A DNA stretch of 64,000 nt from contig JACDQH010000001.1 in assembly GCA_018101195.1 (NCBI GenBank), positions 186,335 through 250,334 on the forward strand, given 5' to 3'. Every line of letters starts with the position of its first letter. Within the stretch, counting starts at the first letter, position 1. Below the pieces are notes generated by a model. That model was not told the DNA's origin. It made no database searches and saw nothing but the letters and a program-made list of their open reading frames with translations. This DNA comes from Rickettsiaceae bacterium H1. Lineage in GTDB: Bacteria > Pseudomonadota > Alphaproteobacteria > Rickettsiales > Anaplasmataceae. Of the stretch, positions 8,414 through 17,042 are shown in pieces. A program made the position numbers and the translations under genes.

Positions 8414-8429
8414 TGTTTCACGTGAAACA
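8414..8429. other. parS: parS centromere-like site
   Basis: TGTTTCACGTGAAACA is the exact consensus 16-bp ParB-binding palindrome, and the flanking A and T extend it to 18 bp. It lies between parA and hemB. In most bacteria parS sites cluster close to the replication origin, so this end of the window may be origin-proximal, although no DnaA-box cluster was recognised. This is the only perfect match I noticed in the window. Confidence 0.93.
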
Positions 8430-8592
8430 TGGTATTTGTATTGGTCGAAAAAGTCAATCTCAACTTAAAATGGGAAATTTTTAGGTTTATTTTATTATAT
8501 TTCATTTCATAATTTGTTATTATCAGGGATAGGGGGATTTATTTGTCACGTTATCTATATTAGAATAAAAATTCATTTATAATACTTCATGC

Positions 8593-9555
8593 ATGTTTCC
8601 GAATTTAAGGTTAAGGAGGTTGCGTTACAACCCTGGCTTAAGAGAGATTTTATGTGAAAATCGTCTTTCGATTAACGATTTGATTTTACCTTTGTTTGTT
8701 AAATCGGGTAAAAATTTGACCGAATCGATAACAATGATGCCCGGGTTTCATCGCTATTCGGTAGATAGGTTGATTCCCGTAGTCAAAAAAGCTTACTCGT
8801 TCGGGATTAAAATGATAGCATTGTTCCCTATCGTGAATAGAGAGTTAAAAGATAAAATCGGTAGCGAAGCTTACAATCCGAACAACTTATTGTGTTCGGC
8901 AATTAAGGAAATTAAATTGGCAATACCGGAAATTTGTATAATTACTGATGTTGCTTTGGATCCTTATACCAGCCATGGACATGACGGAATATTTAATGGT
9001 AGCGAAATATTAAATGACGAGACTGTAGAAGTTTTATGTAAGCAGGCCTTGGTTCAAGTGGCGGCAGGGAGCGATATTGTCGCGCCTTCCGATATGATGG
9101 ACGGCAGAGTCGGAGCTATTAGAAATGCTTTAGATAATAGTAATTTTTATAAAGCGTGTATTTCCTCTTATTCGGTAAAATACTGCTCTAGGCTTTATAT
9201 ACCTTTTCGCGATGCAGTTGAAATAGAGAACAATAAATTGGATAAATCCAGTTATCAAATCAATATGGGAAATAGTATTGAAGCTTTACGTGAAGTGGAA
9301 ATCGATATTAAAGAAAACGCTGATATGATAATTATTAAACCGGGATTATTTTATTTAGATATAATTAAATTGGCGGCAAACAAGTTTAACGTTCCTGTTT
9401 TTGCTTACCAAGTCAGTGGCGAGTATTCGATGTTACGTAGTTTGCAAGACGACGGAATAATATTGGAATCGTTAATTGCTTTTAAACGTGCTGGAGCTCG
9501 TGCCATACTTACTTATTTTGCTTTGGAAGTCGCCGAGGCTTTATGCAATGGCTAG
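8593..9555 (+). CDS. hemB: Delta-aminolevulinic acid dehydratase (porphobilinogen synthase)
   Basis: The enzyme condenses two 5-aminolevulinate molecules to porphobilinogen in haem synthesis. The 320-residue protein starts RLRRLRYNPGLRE as in alphaproteobacterial HemB. The metal-site segment TDVALDPYTSHGHDG has Asp/Ala in place of the cysteines of zinc enzymes, placing it in the zinc-independent (Mg-activated) class. PSDMMDGRVGAIR, PFRDAVE and the Schiff-base lysine in IIKPGLFYLDI are present. The last 13 bases overlap the start of bioA, implying translational coupling. Upstream lies parS and about 160 bp that presumably holds promoters for parAB and hemB. Confidence 0.95.
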   Translation: MFPNLRLRRLRYNPGLREILCENRLSINDLILPLFVKSGKNLTESITMMPGFHRYSVDRLIPVVKKAYSFGIKMIALFPIVNRELKDKIGSEAYNPNNLLCSAIKEIKLAIPEICIITDVALDPYTSHGHDGIFNGSEILNDETVEVLCKQALVQVAAGSDIVAPSDMMDGRVGAIRNALDNSNFYKACISSYSVKYCSRLYIPFRDAVEIENNKLDKSSYQINMGNSIEALREVEIDIKENADMIIIKPGLFYLDIIKLAANKFNVPVFAYQVSGEYSMLRSLQDDGIILESLIAFKRAGARAILTYFALEVAEALCNG

Positions 9556-10787
9556 ATCAAGGTTTAAAAAACATATGGCTTCCGTATACTCAAATGAAAA
9601 AAAGGCCGGAACCACTATTACCGGTAGTAAGTGCAAAAGGTTGTAAAATTATTTTAAGCGACGGCAGAGAATTAATAGACGGGATTTCCAGCTGGTGGAG
9701 TGTTTGTCATGGCTATTCTCATCCTTATATTGTCGAAAAAATTATTGCACAGGTGAAAAAGCTTTCGCATGTGATGTTTGCTGGGTGTGGTCATGAGCAA
9801 GCTTATGTTTTGACAAATAGATTAACCCGGTTATTTTCAGGTGATTTAAGCCGAGTATTTTTTTCTGATAGCGGTTCTAATGCAGTGGAAGTAGCACTAA
9901 AAATGGCGGTACAATATTTTTATAACTTAGGGAACAAAAACAAAAGCAAGTTTATTAGTTTTAATAACTCTTATCATGGTGATACTGCTGGATGTATGTC
10001 TGTTTCTTCGTCTTGTATTCAAGGTAATGTTTTTACCCGATATGTAAAAAAACAATATATGGTACCGATTTCAGATGATCTGAATGAATTTAAGAAATTA
10101 ATTACATTAAAAAATGATGAAATTGCCGGAGTAATAATCGAACCGATATTACAAGCTGCCGGAGGGATGAAAATTCATTCTGCCGATATATTGCGTGAGA
10201 TATATCAAATTACCAAAGAACATGACGTACTATTTATAGCAGATGAAATAGCTACTGGTTTTTATCGGTTAGGTAAAATGTTTGCTTGTGATTATGCAGG
10301 TATTATTCCTGATATTATTACTTTAGGTAAAGGGTTAACGGGAGGTATGTGTTCGCTTGGCGCTACTGTTGCTAGCGAAAAGATTTTTAGTGCTTTTCTT
10401 TCTGATGAACTGACCAAAGCCTTTATGCACGGTCCAACTTTTATGGCTAACCCGATTGCTTGTGCTGCTGCCAATGCTTCTCTCGATTTGTTTGAGCGTG
10501 ATAATTATTTTTCTAAAATTCAAGCTATCGAAGACCGATTAAAAGAGAATTTATCTGACTGTATTGATTATGAAAAAGTGCGAGACGTAAGAATAAAAGG
10601 AGCGGTTGCCGCTCTTGAAATGAGAACAGATTGGCAGACAATTTTTGCGCTCAGAAAAGAAGCGGTAAATTTAGGGGTTTGGATCAGGCCTTTTGCCGAC
10701 GTGATATATTTAATGCCTCCTTTCATTATTGATGTGGATGAACTGAATCAGCTGACTTCTGTCGTGAAGTTACTTGCCTCGAGATAA
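9543..10787 (+). CDS. bioA: Adenosylmethionine-8-amino-7-oxononanoate aminotransferase (BioA)
   Basis: This PLP enzyme converts 7-keto-8-aminopelargonate to 7,8-diaminopelargonate in biotin synthesis, using S-adenosylmethionine as amino donor. The 414-residue sequence has the BioA-specific N-terminus IWLPYTQM and the substrate-site DGISSWWSVCHGYSHP. FFSDSGSNAVEVALKMA, the cofactor-binding FIADEIATGFYRLGK and the PLP lysine in TLGKGLTGG (Lys263) are also present. HGPTFMANPIACAAA is a BioA signature distinguishing it from other class III aminotransferases. It overlaps hemB by 13 bp. No other recognised bio gene is adjacent; scattered bio genes are known in Anaplasmataceae-type genomes. A possible BioC relative is at 34.2-34.9 kb. 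Confidence 0.93.
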   Translation: MQWLDQGLKNIWLPYTQMKKRPEPLLPVVSAKGCKIILSDGRELIDGISSWWSVCHGYSHPYIVEKIIAQVKKLSHVMFAGCGHEQAYVLTNRLTRLFSGDLSRVFFSDSGSNAVEVALKMAVQYFYNLGNKNKSKFISFNNSYHGDTAGCMSVSSSCIQGNVFTRYVKKQYMVPISDDLNEFKKLITLKNDEIAGVIIEPILQAAGGMKIHSADILREIYQITKEHDVLFIADEIATGFYRLGKMFACDYAGIIPDIITLGKGLTGGMCSLGATVASEKIFSAFLSDELTKAFMHGPTFMANPIACAAANASLDLFERDNYFSKIQAIEDRLKENLSDCIDYEKVRDVRIKGAVAALEMRTDWQTIFALRKEAVNLGVWIRPFADVIYLMPPFIIDVDELNQLTSVVKLLASR

Positions 10788-11449
10788 TGAAAAGCTTATT
10801 TGTTGTTGGGCATTTTCAAGATTAATTAGAGGCAGTGATTTTTTTAATGCTTCAAATATATCCTGATTTTTCTTCAGTTAATTTGTTTAATTCGTCTGTC
10901 TTTTGAAGAATTTCTTCAAAACAAATTATTACCTTCTTCATATGGACTTTCTTGTTTTTCAACGTCAATGTCTTGTTTTGCATCAACGAGTTTTTTGCCT
11001 GTTTTATGTTTCGTATGTCGTAATTAGACGTTATAACTCAGAATAACATTGTTCTGTATCTTAAATTAACACCAAAAAAATTTCTGTATTTGTGGATTAT
11101 TTTCTAACTTTTGTTGAGGATCGAGTAGCGTTTTTTGTTGTTTTTAACCCGATTTATTGTTGTGACAACTTTTTGGTCATTTTCTGGTGCATGTTTTTTT
11201 TAAAGATTAAGTTGGTAACTTAAGCTGTTAAGCATAGTAATTAAATTGAGTTGATGCTGATTAATTTTTTCTTAGTTCATGTTTTTCCTAAGCATATATG
11301 TGATGAATTTTAATGTTAAAAATTAACTACACACATATTTAATACTTATTTTCTATTATTAGTAGTGATAATCTAAAAATTAGTATTTCTACTTGGAAAA
11401 TAAGGTATGTAGGGATTAATGTAAGAAAATACGTTGAGCGGTCTGTTGC
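10788..11449. other. Decayed intergenic region with coding remnants
   Basis: These 660 bases between converging bioA and gmk contain no intact gene. On the minus strand short hydrophilic open pieces recur, for example QQKTLLDPQQKLENNPQ near 11110-11160, KLVDAKQDIDVEKQE near 10950-11000 and EEILQKTDELNKLTEEKSG near 10865-10920. They are interrupted by stops and frame changes. This suggests one decayed gene for a charged, repeat-like protein, but no family can be named. The rest (about 11200-11449) is AT-rich and I see no RNA gene in it. Confidence 0.4.
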
Positions 11450-12079
11450 TTAAACTTTTTCTGCTACTAAAAATTGAATAAGTTTATTTAAGCTTTTCTT
11501 GTGTTTCACTTTTGCTCTTTCGCTTTTTATTATAGCTCTTAACTCTTCTATAGTTTTTTCTACTACTTCGTTAACAACGACATAATCGTATTTGTTAGTA
11601 TGTAACAGTTCGTTTTTTGCTTCTTCTAAGCGTTTTACTATTACTTTATTGCTGTCGCTAGAGCGTTTATTTAATCGATTTTTTAATTCTTGTAATGATG
11701 GAGGTAATAAAAAAATGGTTACGGCGTCGGTATGTGAAGTAATTTGCCGTGCGCCTTGCCAATCAATACAACATAGCACGTCCTTTCCTTGAGCCAGCAA
11801 ATCAAAAACATATTTTTTTGGAGTTCCGTAGTAATTGCCGAACACGGTTGCATATTCCAATACGTCGTCGTTATTGCATAAGTTCTGGAATTCCGCTTCT
11901 GTTAAAAAAAAATAATCTCGACCATTTAATTCATGTTCTCGTGGTGTGCGGGTTGTGAAAGAAATCGACCTTACTATGTTTTTATCTTCTTGCGTCAGTA
12001 AGGATGCCATTGTGGTTTTTCCGGCACCTGACGGTGAAGATAAAATAAATAATATTCCTTTACTGCTTAAAAATTGCAT
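11450..12079 (-). CDS. gmk: Guanylate kinase
   Basis: The enzyme phosphorylates GMP to GDP. The 209-residue protein has the P-loop SSPSGAGKTT (about residues 13-22) and the GMP-binding signature SFTTRTPREHELNGRDYFFL. CCIDWQGARQI and the lid segment KRLEEAKNELLHTNKYDYVVVN follow. Length and order match bacterial Gmk. It is 9 bp downstream of the pentapeptide-repeat gene on the same strand, so the two may share a transcript. Downstream is the decayed 10.8-11.4 kb region. Confidence 0.95.
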   Translation of the reverse strand: MQFLSSKGILFILSSPSGAGKTTMASLLTQEDKNIVRSISFTTRTPREHELNGRDYFFLTEAEFQNLCNNDDVLEYATVFGNYYGTPKKYVFDLLAQGKDVLCCIDWQGARQITSHTDAVTIFLLPPSLQELKNRLNKRSSDSNKVIVKRLEEAKNELLHTNKYDYVVVNEVVEKTIEELRAIIKSERAKVKHKKSLNKLIQFLVAEKV

Positions 12080-12088
12080 TTATTTATT

Positions 12089-13861
12089 CTATTCTAAACC
12101 TATAGCTTGTGACAAATCAACATTATACTGGTATGAGTTTTGTAGATCGGCGCCTTTTAATAAGGTGCTATTAAAAACGGTTTCATATAATCTTGCTTGA
12201 GTAAAATTCGCATTACTTAAATTGCTAGATGAAAAATCAGTGTGATAAAGTATTGCTTTCGATAAGTTTACACCTGTTAAGTCGATGTTACTTAAATTTA
12301 GGTAAGAATAATTTACTCCTACTAATCCTTTTGTTTGTGCATGATTTTCCAAATCTTCTATAGTTACTATTGCATTTTTTTCTGATATATCTTTTTTTAT
12401 TCTTTCTTGTCCTTTGTTTGCCAGAAATAAGGAATTGCTTAATTTACTATTATTGAACTTTACGTTAATAAAACTATTTTTAGTAATACCGGAATTTTTC
12501 ATTTCGGAATCGGTAATTTTTACTTTGTTAAATTTACTGTTGTAGATACTGACTTTGTTTAAAGACGATTTATTAAATTCCGTCGAATTAAATTCGACGT
12601 TTTTAAAATTACTGTAATTTAATTCTGAGTTTTCTAAATTTGATGTTTTAATGATTACGTTATCCCAGGTTGATCCTTTAATGTTACTTGCGTTTATAAC
12701 AGTGTCGGTAAAATTTGTTTGATAAAAGTTGGAATTTTGCAAATTGGTATTTAAGAAATACGAGTACGAAATGTTATTCGTAATAAAGTGTCCTTGTTTA
12801 AATTTGGTATTTTTGAATAAATTGTTAACGAAGTCAGCATTTTTCATACTGTTTTCTTTGATTTTCGAATCTTCTAAGCTGGAGTTCCTTATATCTGATT
12901 GTTTCAAATCAGTATTTTCTATTATGGATTGATTTATTGTGGCATTTTTTATGATTACTCCTTTGAGAAAAGCGTTTATTATTTTAGTGGAATTTAGATT
13001 AACTTGATTCAAGTAAGAATATTCCAGGTTAATATTAGTACAATCAGAGGATTCTAGATTTGCTTTTTCTAAATTTGACGAACTCATATTTGCATTTTCC
13101 AAATATGAATTTTCTAAATTCAATGCTGTTAAGTCGGAATTAGAAAGAATAGTGCCATACATTACTGCATTGCTTAGGTTAGAAAAACTGAATTTCGAAT
13201 TGTTAAAGTTTCCTTCCATTAAGTTGGCATTTTTCAATTCGGAAGATGTCATTTTTATTTTTTCGGCATTTGTTCTATACATAATGACATTGGAGAAATC
13301 AGATTGGGATAAATCAGCGGAGCTTAAGTTGGCATTTGTAAAATTTGCTCCTATTCCTTTTAGTTTAATTCCGGTAATTTGCATTAGGTTTGCTCGTTCG
13401 AAGTTACCATAACTTATATCGGAATTACTTATATCGGCTTTTGAAAATTCGGCTTTATAAAATAAAGCGTTATTAAATTCCCCTTCTTGTAAAGAACTTT
13501 TGTAAAGATCGGAATATGAAAAATTTGCTCCGTGTGCTTTGACTTTATTCAACGATGCGTCAGAAATCAGAGCATAACTAAAATTAGCCTTGGAAATGTT
13601 AGCTCCGTCAAATGTTGCACCTCTTAAATCCAAACCTCTAAAGTCGCCTCCGGTTAAATTTGTGCCGAATTCCTTAACGAAGTCTATTTTAATTCCCCTG
13701 TTTCTGTTATTATTGACGAAATCTTTAAAATCTTGATTGGAAAAAGATACCGCCGAACTTATTTTTTCTTCCGAGGAATATAAACTACTACTGCTTAACA
13801 ATAGTGTTAACAAAAATAACGTTTTTAACACTTTTCTCCGTTTTTTAATTAACGTTAACAT
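12089..13861 (-). CDS. Large secreted pentapeptide-repeat protein, two beta-helix blocks
   Basis: The 590-residue protein has a basic then hydrophobic N-terminus (KKRRKVLKTLFLLTLLLSSSSL) that reads as a signal peptide. Nearly all the rest is in the A(D/N)LXX pentapeptide register, with central Leu/Phe/Ile/Met every five residues and abundant Asn and Ser. The register runs from about residue 70 to 470 and again from about 505 to 585. This predicts a right-handed quadrilateral beta-helix. Each block is preceded by a short helical, register-free segment (FSNQDFKDFVNNNRNRG and IEDLENHAQTKG), so the protein looks like two capped helices. Families with this fold include DNA-gyrase-protecting proteins and many of unknown role. 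Here export to the periplasm or beyond is predicted, so a gyrase role is unlikely. The gene sits 9 bp upstream of gmk. The function is unknown. Confidence 0.85.
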   Translation of the reverse strand: MLTLIKKRRKVLKTLFLLTLLLSSSSLYSSEEKISSAVSFSNQDFKDFVNNNRNRGIKIDFVKEFGTNLTGGDFRGLDLRGATFDGANISKANFSYALISDASLNKVKAHGANFSYSDLYKSSLQEGEFNNALFYKAEFSKADISNSDISYGNFERANLMQITGIKLKGIGANFTNANLSSADLSQSDFSNVIMYRTNAEKIKMTSSELKNANLMEGNFNNSKFSFSNLSNAVMYGTILSNSDLTALNLENSYLENANMSSSNLEKANLESSDCTNINLEYSYLNQVNLNSTKIINAFLKGVIIKNATINQSIIENTDLKQSDIRNSSLEDSKIKENSMKNADFVNNLFKNTKFKQGHFITNNISYSYFLNTNLQNSNFYQTNFTDTVINASNIKGSTWDNVIIKTSNLENSELNYSNFKNVEFNSTEFNKSSLNKVSIYNSKFNKVKITDSEMKNSGITKNSFINVKFNNSKLSNSLFLANKGQERIKKDISEKNAIVTIEDLENHAQTKGLVGVNYSYLNLSNIDLTGVNLSKAILYHTDFSSSNLSNANFTQARLYETVFNSTLLKGADLQNSYQYNVDLSQAIGLE

Positions 13862-13883
13862 TATAGGGTAAATAAAAAATAAA

Positions 13884-13970
13884 TGGTGCCCTTAGCCGGA
13901 CTCGAACCAGCACATTCTTGCGAATAGCAGATTTTGAGTCTGCCGCGTCTACCAATTCCACCATAAGGGC
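13884..13970 (-). tRNA. tRNA-Leu (anticodon CAA)
   Basis: On the minus strand the sequence starts GCCCTTATGG at 13970 and folds as a class II tRNA with a long variable arm. The anticodon stem-loop is GCAGA-CTCAAAA-TCTGC, giving anticodon CAA (codon UUG). The T-loop is GGTTCGAGTCC, and the 3' end closes with TAAGGGC, discriminator A and an encoded CCA. It lies between the pentapeptide gene and the divergently oriented FAD oxidoreductase. Confidence 0.95.
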
Positions 13971-14029
13971 TGCAGACTTTAATAAAAAAATACCATACCA
14001 TAAAATAGGCATAATACAATTTAATATAC

Positions 14030-15196
14030 ATGCGAAAATGCTTGATAGTTGGCGGGGGAATAGATGCTTTGGTAGCCGCTTTGGCGATAAAAAAAAGTAA
14101 AGGAAATTTTACCGTTGTCGTAAAAACGAAAAATTCCGACCCGCGTAAATATCGTGAAATAAAGAGCGGTGCTACTTGGGCTGGTTCATCGCCTCGCCAA
14201 ATAACTTATTTGGAAAGCTATAACCGTAATTTATTCGGTATTAACGAATTGTTATTAAGAAAAAAAGTGAGTCAAGGCGGTTGGCTCGGGAAAGAAAATT
14301 TTTCCTATGAAGAACGGGGCTGGTTGGAAAGAAGAATTAGAGCGCAACAATTTACGAAATTTAATTGGGAATTATTAAAGTTTTACAAGGGTTATAACCG
14401 TGAAGCCATAAGGTTATGGTATAAATTGATGAGTTCGCATGCAAATTTGTTTCATAATACGAAAGTAAAATATGGAGTAGATAAAAAGCATCATAATAAT
14501 ATTAACGTATCCGGTAATTACCCGGAATTTACATTATCGATTCGTAATTTTGCGATTAATATACTGGATTACCTTGAAGAATCGGGAGTAGAATTACAAT
14601 TTGATACTCAGGTTGATTTTAATTCGATAAAAGATTTTCCGAATGTCGTAATAGCGGTCGGAGCATATGATAGCGAATTATTGAAAAATACTTCCGTTGC
14701 CGATCGTATTTTTGCGATAGCCGGTTGCTGGTTAATCGGTAATGCTCGGGGAGGTAATGATAATTTTCAATTACGTACCGAAGATTTGTGGCAACAAAAT
14801 TACAGTTATATCGGGAGTAATAAATACGTAATAGGCAGCGGCTACGCTATTGCCGGTTTTGATACGAATAGTTTGTGCGAGGTGCAAAAAAGGGCTTTGG
14901 TCGACAGAAGCATGGAGTTGGCCGAGAAATTTTGTGACGAAGTAAAACCCGTCGACAGAATATGTTTCAGAGCATTTACGGATAACGACGTTCCCTTATT
15001 GCATGTTGAAAATAATGATAACTGGGGGAAAACAATAATTATCGGGGGAATGAACACCGGAACGGCAACTGCAGCACCGCTAACTGGGCAAATCGTAGCG
15101 AATGCTTTGCAAGGCTACGACGAGTTATGGTTGAAGAAGTTAAATTTATTTAATGCAGAATGGACAAAGCTTGTTCCCGAAAGTTGTGTGCGATAA
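14030..15196 (+). CDS. FAD-dependent oxidoreductase (DAO-like)
   Basis: The 388-residue protein starts with a dinucleotide-binding segment (CLIVGGGIDALVAALAI) and has a second FAD contact in VVIAVGAYDSELL. Near the C-terminus it has the ligand-site/FAD motif IIIGGMNTGTATAAPLTGQIVANAL, an arrangement like the D-amino-acid oxidase (DAO) superfamily. The third glycine of the usual GxGxxG is Ala13, which still allows FAD binding in some members. No signal peptide or membrane segment is visible. The substrate cannot be assigned; amino acids, sarcosine-like amines or hydroxy acids are all used in the family. It is a single-gene unit after tRNA-Leu and converges with the HAD-protein gene 66 bp away. 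Confidence 0.7.
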   Translation: MRKCLIVGGGIDALVAALAIKKSKGNFTVVVKTKNSDPRKYREIKSGATWAGSSPRQITYLESYNRNLFGINELLLRKKVSQGGWLGKENFSYEERGWLERRIRAQQFTKFNWELLKFYKGYNREAIRLWYKLMSSHANLFHNTKVKYGVDKKHHNNINVSGNYPEFTLSIRNFAINILDYLEESGVELQFDTQVDFNSIKDFPNVVIAVGAYDSELLKNTSVADRIFAIAGCWLIGNARGGNDNFQLRTEDLWQQNYSYIGSNKYVIGSGYAIAGFDTNSLCEVQKRALVDRSMELAEKFCDEVKPVDRICFRAFTDNDVPLLHVENNDNWGKTIIIGGMNTGTATAAPLTGQIVANALQGYDELWLKKLNLFNAEWTKLVPESCVR

Positions 15197-15262
15197 ATTT
15201 TTATTTTTTTTGAGAAGGAAGTAATCGAATTTGTAAAGCTTTTTCTCAATTATTCAACTCTA

Positions 15263-16984
15263 CTATCCCCCACGACTAACGGCAGAGCGCACACCGGATT
15301 CCTTATGATTCGTAGGAGTACTTTGTGGGGGGACATTACCATAAGTGTGTTCGGAAAAAGAAAATTGTGAATTGGTTTTCATTTCCGCTCCGAACTTAGC
15401 TGCATTACTTTGTAGATTACTCTGTGCTTCAGTAACCGACATCATGCTACGATCTTCATCGATTTTTTGTCGAGCAACGTTTCGTATTGCATCTTCGATT
15501 TTAATATCATGCTTGACTTGAGATTTTATATTTTCTAACGCCGAGGAAAGTTCTGTTTTGATTTTCTCTTTTTGTTCATTGTTTTCACCTAATTTGTACT
15601 CCAAAGAATTATTGTATTTCAGTAGGGTTTGAACGTCTTCTTTAGCGGTTTTAACTAAATCTTCTTTTTGCTTTTTAGTTATAGGAGGGTTTAAAGTTGC
15701 CTCTAAGCTTCTGCCTTCAAATGAAACTTGAGTATTTATTTTTTTTGCTTCATTTATAATGTTTTGTTTGATCAAGCTTTTTAAACCGTTTGTAAAATTT
15801 TTCGATTTACCAAGTTGAAGGTCTTTAAATACTTCATTATTTAAATTTAGTTGTGTGGTTTCTTTAACTTTTGCATGAACGGGTCCTGTTTTTTGGGCTT
15901 GTTCTTGTGCAGCAGCATTTTGCTGTGCGGTTTGCCCTTTTGTTTGATCATTGGTATTTTTACTTGCTTCAGCCCCGATTGAGGTTTCAATGCCTTTTTC
16001 TTTTTTCGAAACGAAACCGAGAATTTCACCGATTGTTATGAAAAAACTTTTTATTTGTTGGAACAAAGTTTCTTTTTTTACTTCTTCTTGGGAAAAAACC
16101 GGTTTTTCTATTTTTTCGATTGATTCTGCAAATCTTACTACTTTTTTCTCAGGTTTGTTTTCTTGGTTACTATTAGTTGCTGAAGTTGGCTTGGGTGCGA
16201 CGGTTGGCTTTTTAGGTTGCCATTCTGTTTTTTCTGCCTGTTTTCTTATGGGATTAACATTTTCATAAATAGCTTCTGTTACCTCTTGTTGATTTTTGTT
16301 AGCATGATTTTCAATAAATTTATCGATTTCATTTAAATATTCCTTCGTATCTCTAGGAGCTGTGACGCCTTTATAACCGGCTTCCTTGATATGTTTGATG
16401 TTTTTTGCATTATCGTCGACGAGCACCATATTTTCTTTGCTTTCAATGCTGTAAATTTCTTTTATTTTGTCTAGTAATGGTTCTTTCACACGGCATCCTT
16501 GCATGTTTTGATTGTTACAAGTTACAACCGTAATTTTATCTGCCCCTTCTTCCCCTAAAAGTTGTTGCATTGCTATTTTTATCCCTCTTGGATAAGAACT
16601 ATGGCTGGCAACCGCTACTGGAATATCTTGTTCTAGTGCCGTATTAATTTTTTCTTGTAGCGATTTTTCGTTTCTGAATCCTTTGCCGTTTTTTATAAAA
16701 TTTTCTACATTCGTGTTGGTGATATTGTTATCTATCTTGCCTAATCTAGCAAAAGCATTGTGCATGTGACCGTTGACTATCGTATCATCGAAATCTAAAA
16801 CCAAAGCGGCATTCTGCTTATTTTCTGCCGCATTTTTTCCCTCTATTACTTTTAATTCTACTTCGCCGTTAAATTGAAATTTTTCACCTTTAACTCTTCC
16901 CTGATGTTGATAATCTGCAGTTAAATTTTTCGTAAAATTTACTTTTTCACTTTGAACTTGGATAAGTTCTTCCGGTTTTGCCAT
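15263..16984 (-). CDS. HAD-domain protein downstream of virB9; candidate T4SS effector
   Basis: The 573-residue protein has no signal peptide. Residues 58-215 form a haloacid-dehalogenase-type domain: motif I DFDDT (64-68), motif II in VAVASHSS (123-130), and motif IV LVDDN (188-192), so a phosphatase active site is plausible. Residues 235-370 are low-complexity, Lys/Pro/Gln-rich and probably disordered, including PKKPTVAPKPTS. Residues 380-540 are helical and charged. Two tyrosines lie in YxNV context: AIYENV (Tyr240) and HTYGNV (Tyr548), the consensus recognised by Grb2-type SH2 domains after phosphorylation. The gene is 58 bp downstream of virB9 in the same orientation with a strong AAGGGGG ribosome site. 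A secreted effector acting in the host is an inference from architecture and location; a cytoplasmic phosphatase is the alternative. Confidence 0.65.
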   Translation of the reverse strand: MAKPEELIQVQSEKVNFTKNLTADYQHQGRVKGEKFQFNGEVELKVIEGKNAAENKQNAALVLDFDDTIVNGHMHNAFARLGKIDNNITNTNVENFIKNGKGFRNEKSLQEKINTALEQDIPVAVASHSSYPRGIKIAMQQLLGEEGADKITVVTCNNQNMQGCRVKEPLLDKIKEIYSIESKENMVLVDDNAKNIKHIKEAGYKGVTAPRDTKEYLNEIDKFIENHANKNQQEVTEAIYENVNPIRKQAEKTEWQPKKPTVAPKPTSATNSNQENKPEKKVVRFAESIEKIEKPVFSQEEVKKETLFQQIKSFFITIGEILGFVSKKEKGIETSIGAEASKNTNDQTKGQTAQQNAAAQEQAQKTGPVHAKVKETTQLNLNNEVFKDLQLGKSKNFTNGLKSLIKQNIINEAKKINTQVSFEGRSLEATLNPPITKKQKEDLVKTAKEDVQTLLKYNNSLEYKLGENNEQKEKIKTELSSALENIKSQVKHDIKIEDAIRNVARQKIDEDRSMMSVTEAQSNLQSNAAKFGAEMKTNSQFSFSEHTYGNVPPQSTPTNHKESGVRSAVSRGG

Positions 16985-17042
16985 ACATTACCCCCTTCTT
17001 TTTATTTAAATTTTAAAGGAAAAATATTATTTTTTTATAAAA

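Noticed and set aside
8430..8592. Replication origin between parS and hemB
   Set aside because: parS suggests proximity, but no DnaA-box cluster or AT-rich unwinding pattern distinct from background was recognised in 160 bp.
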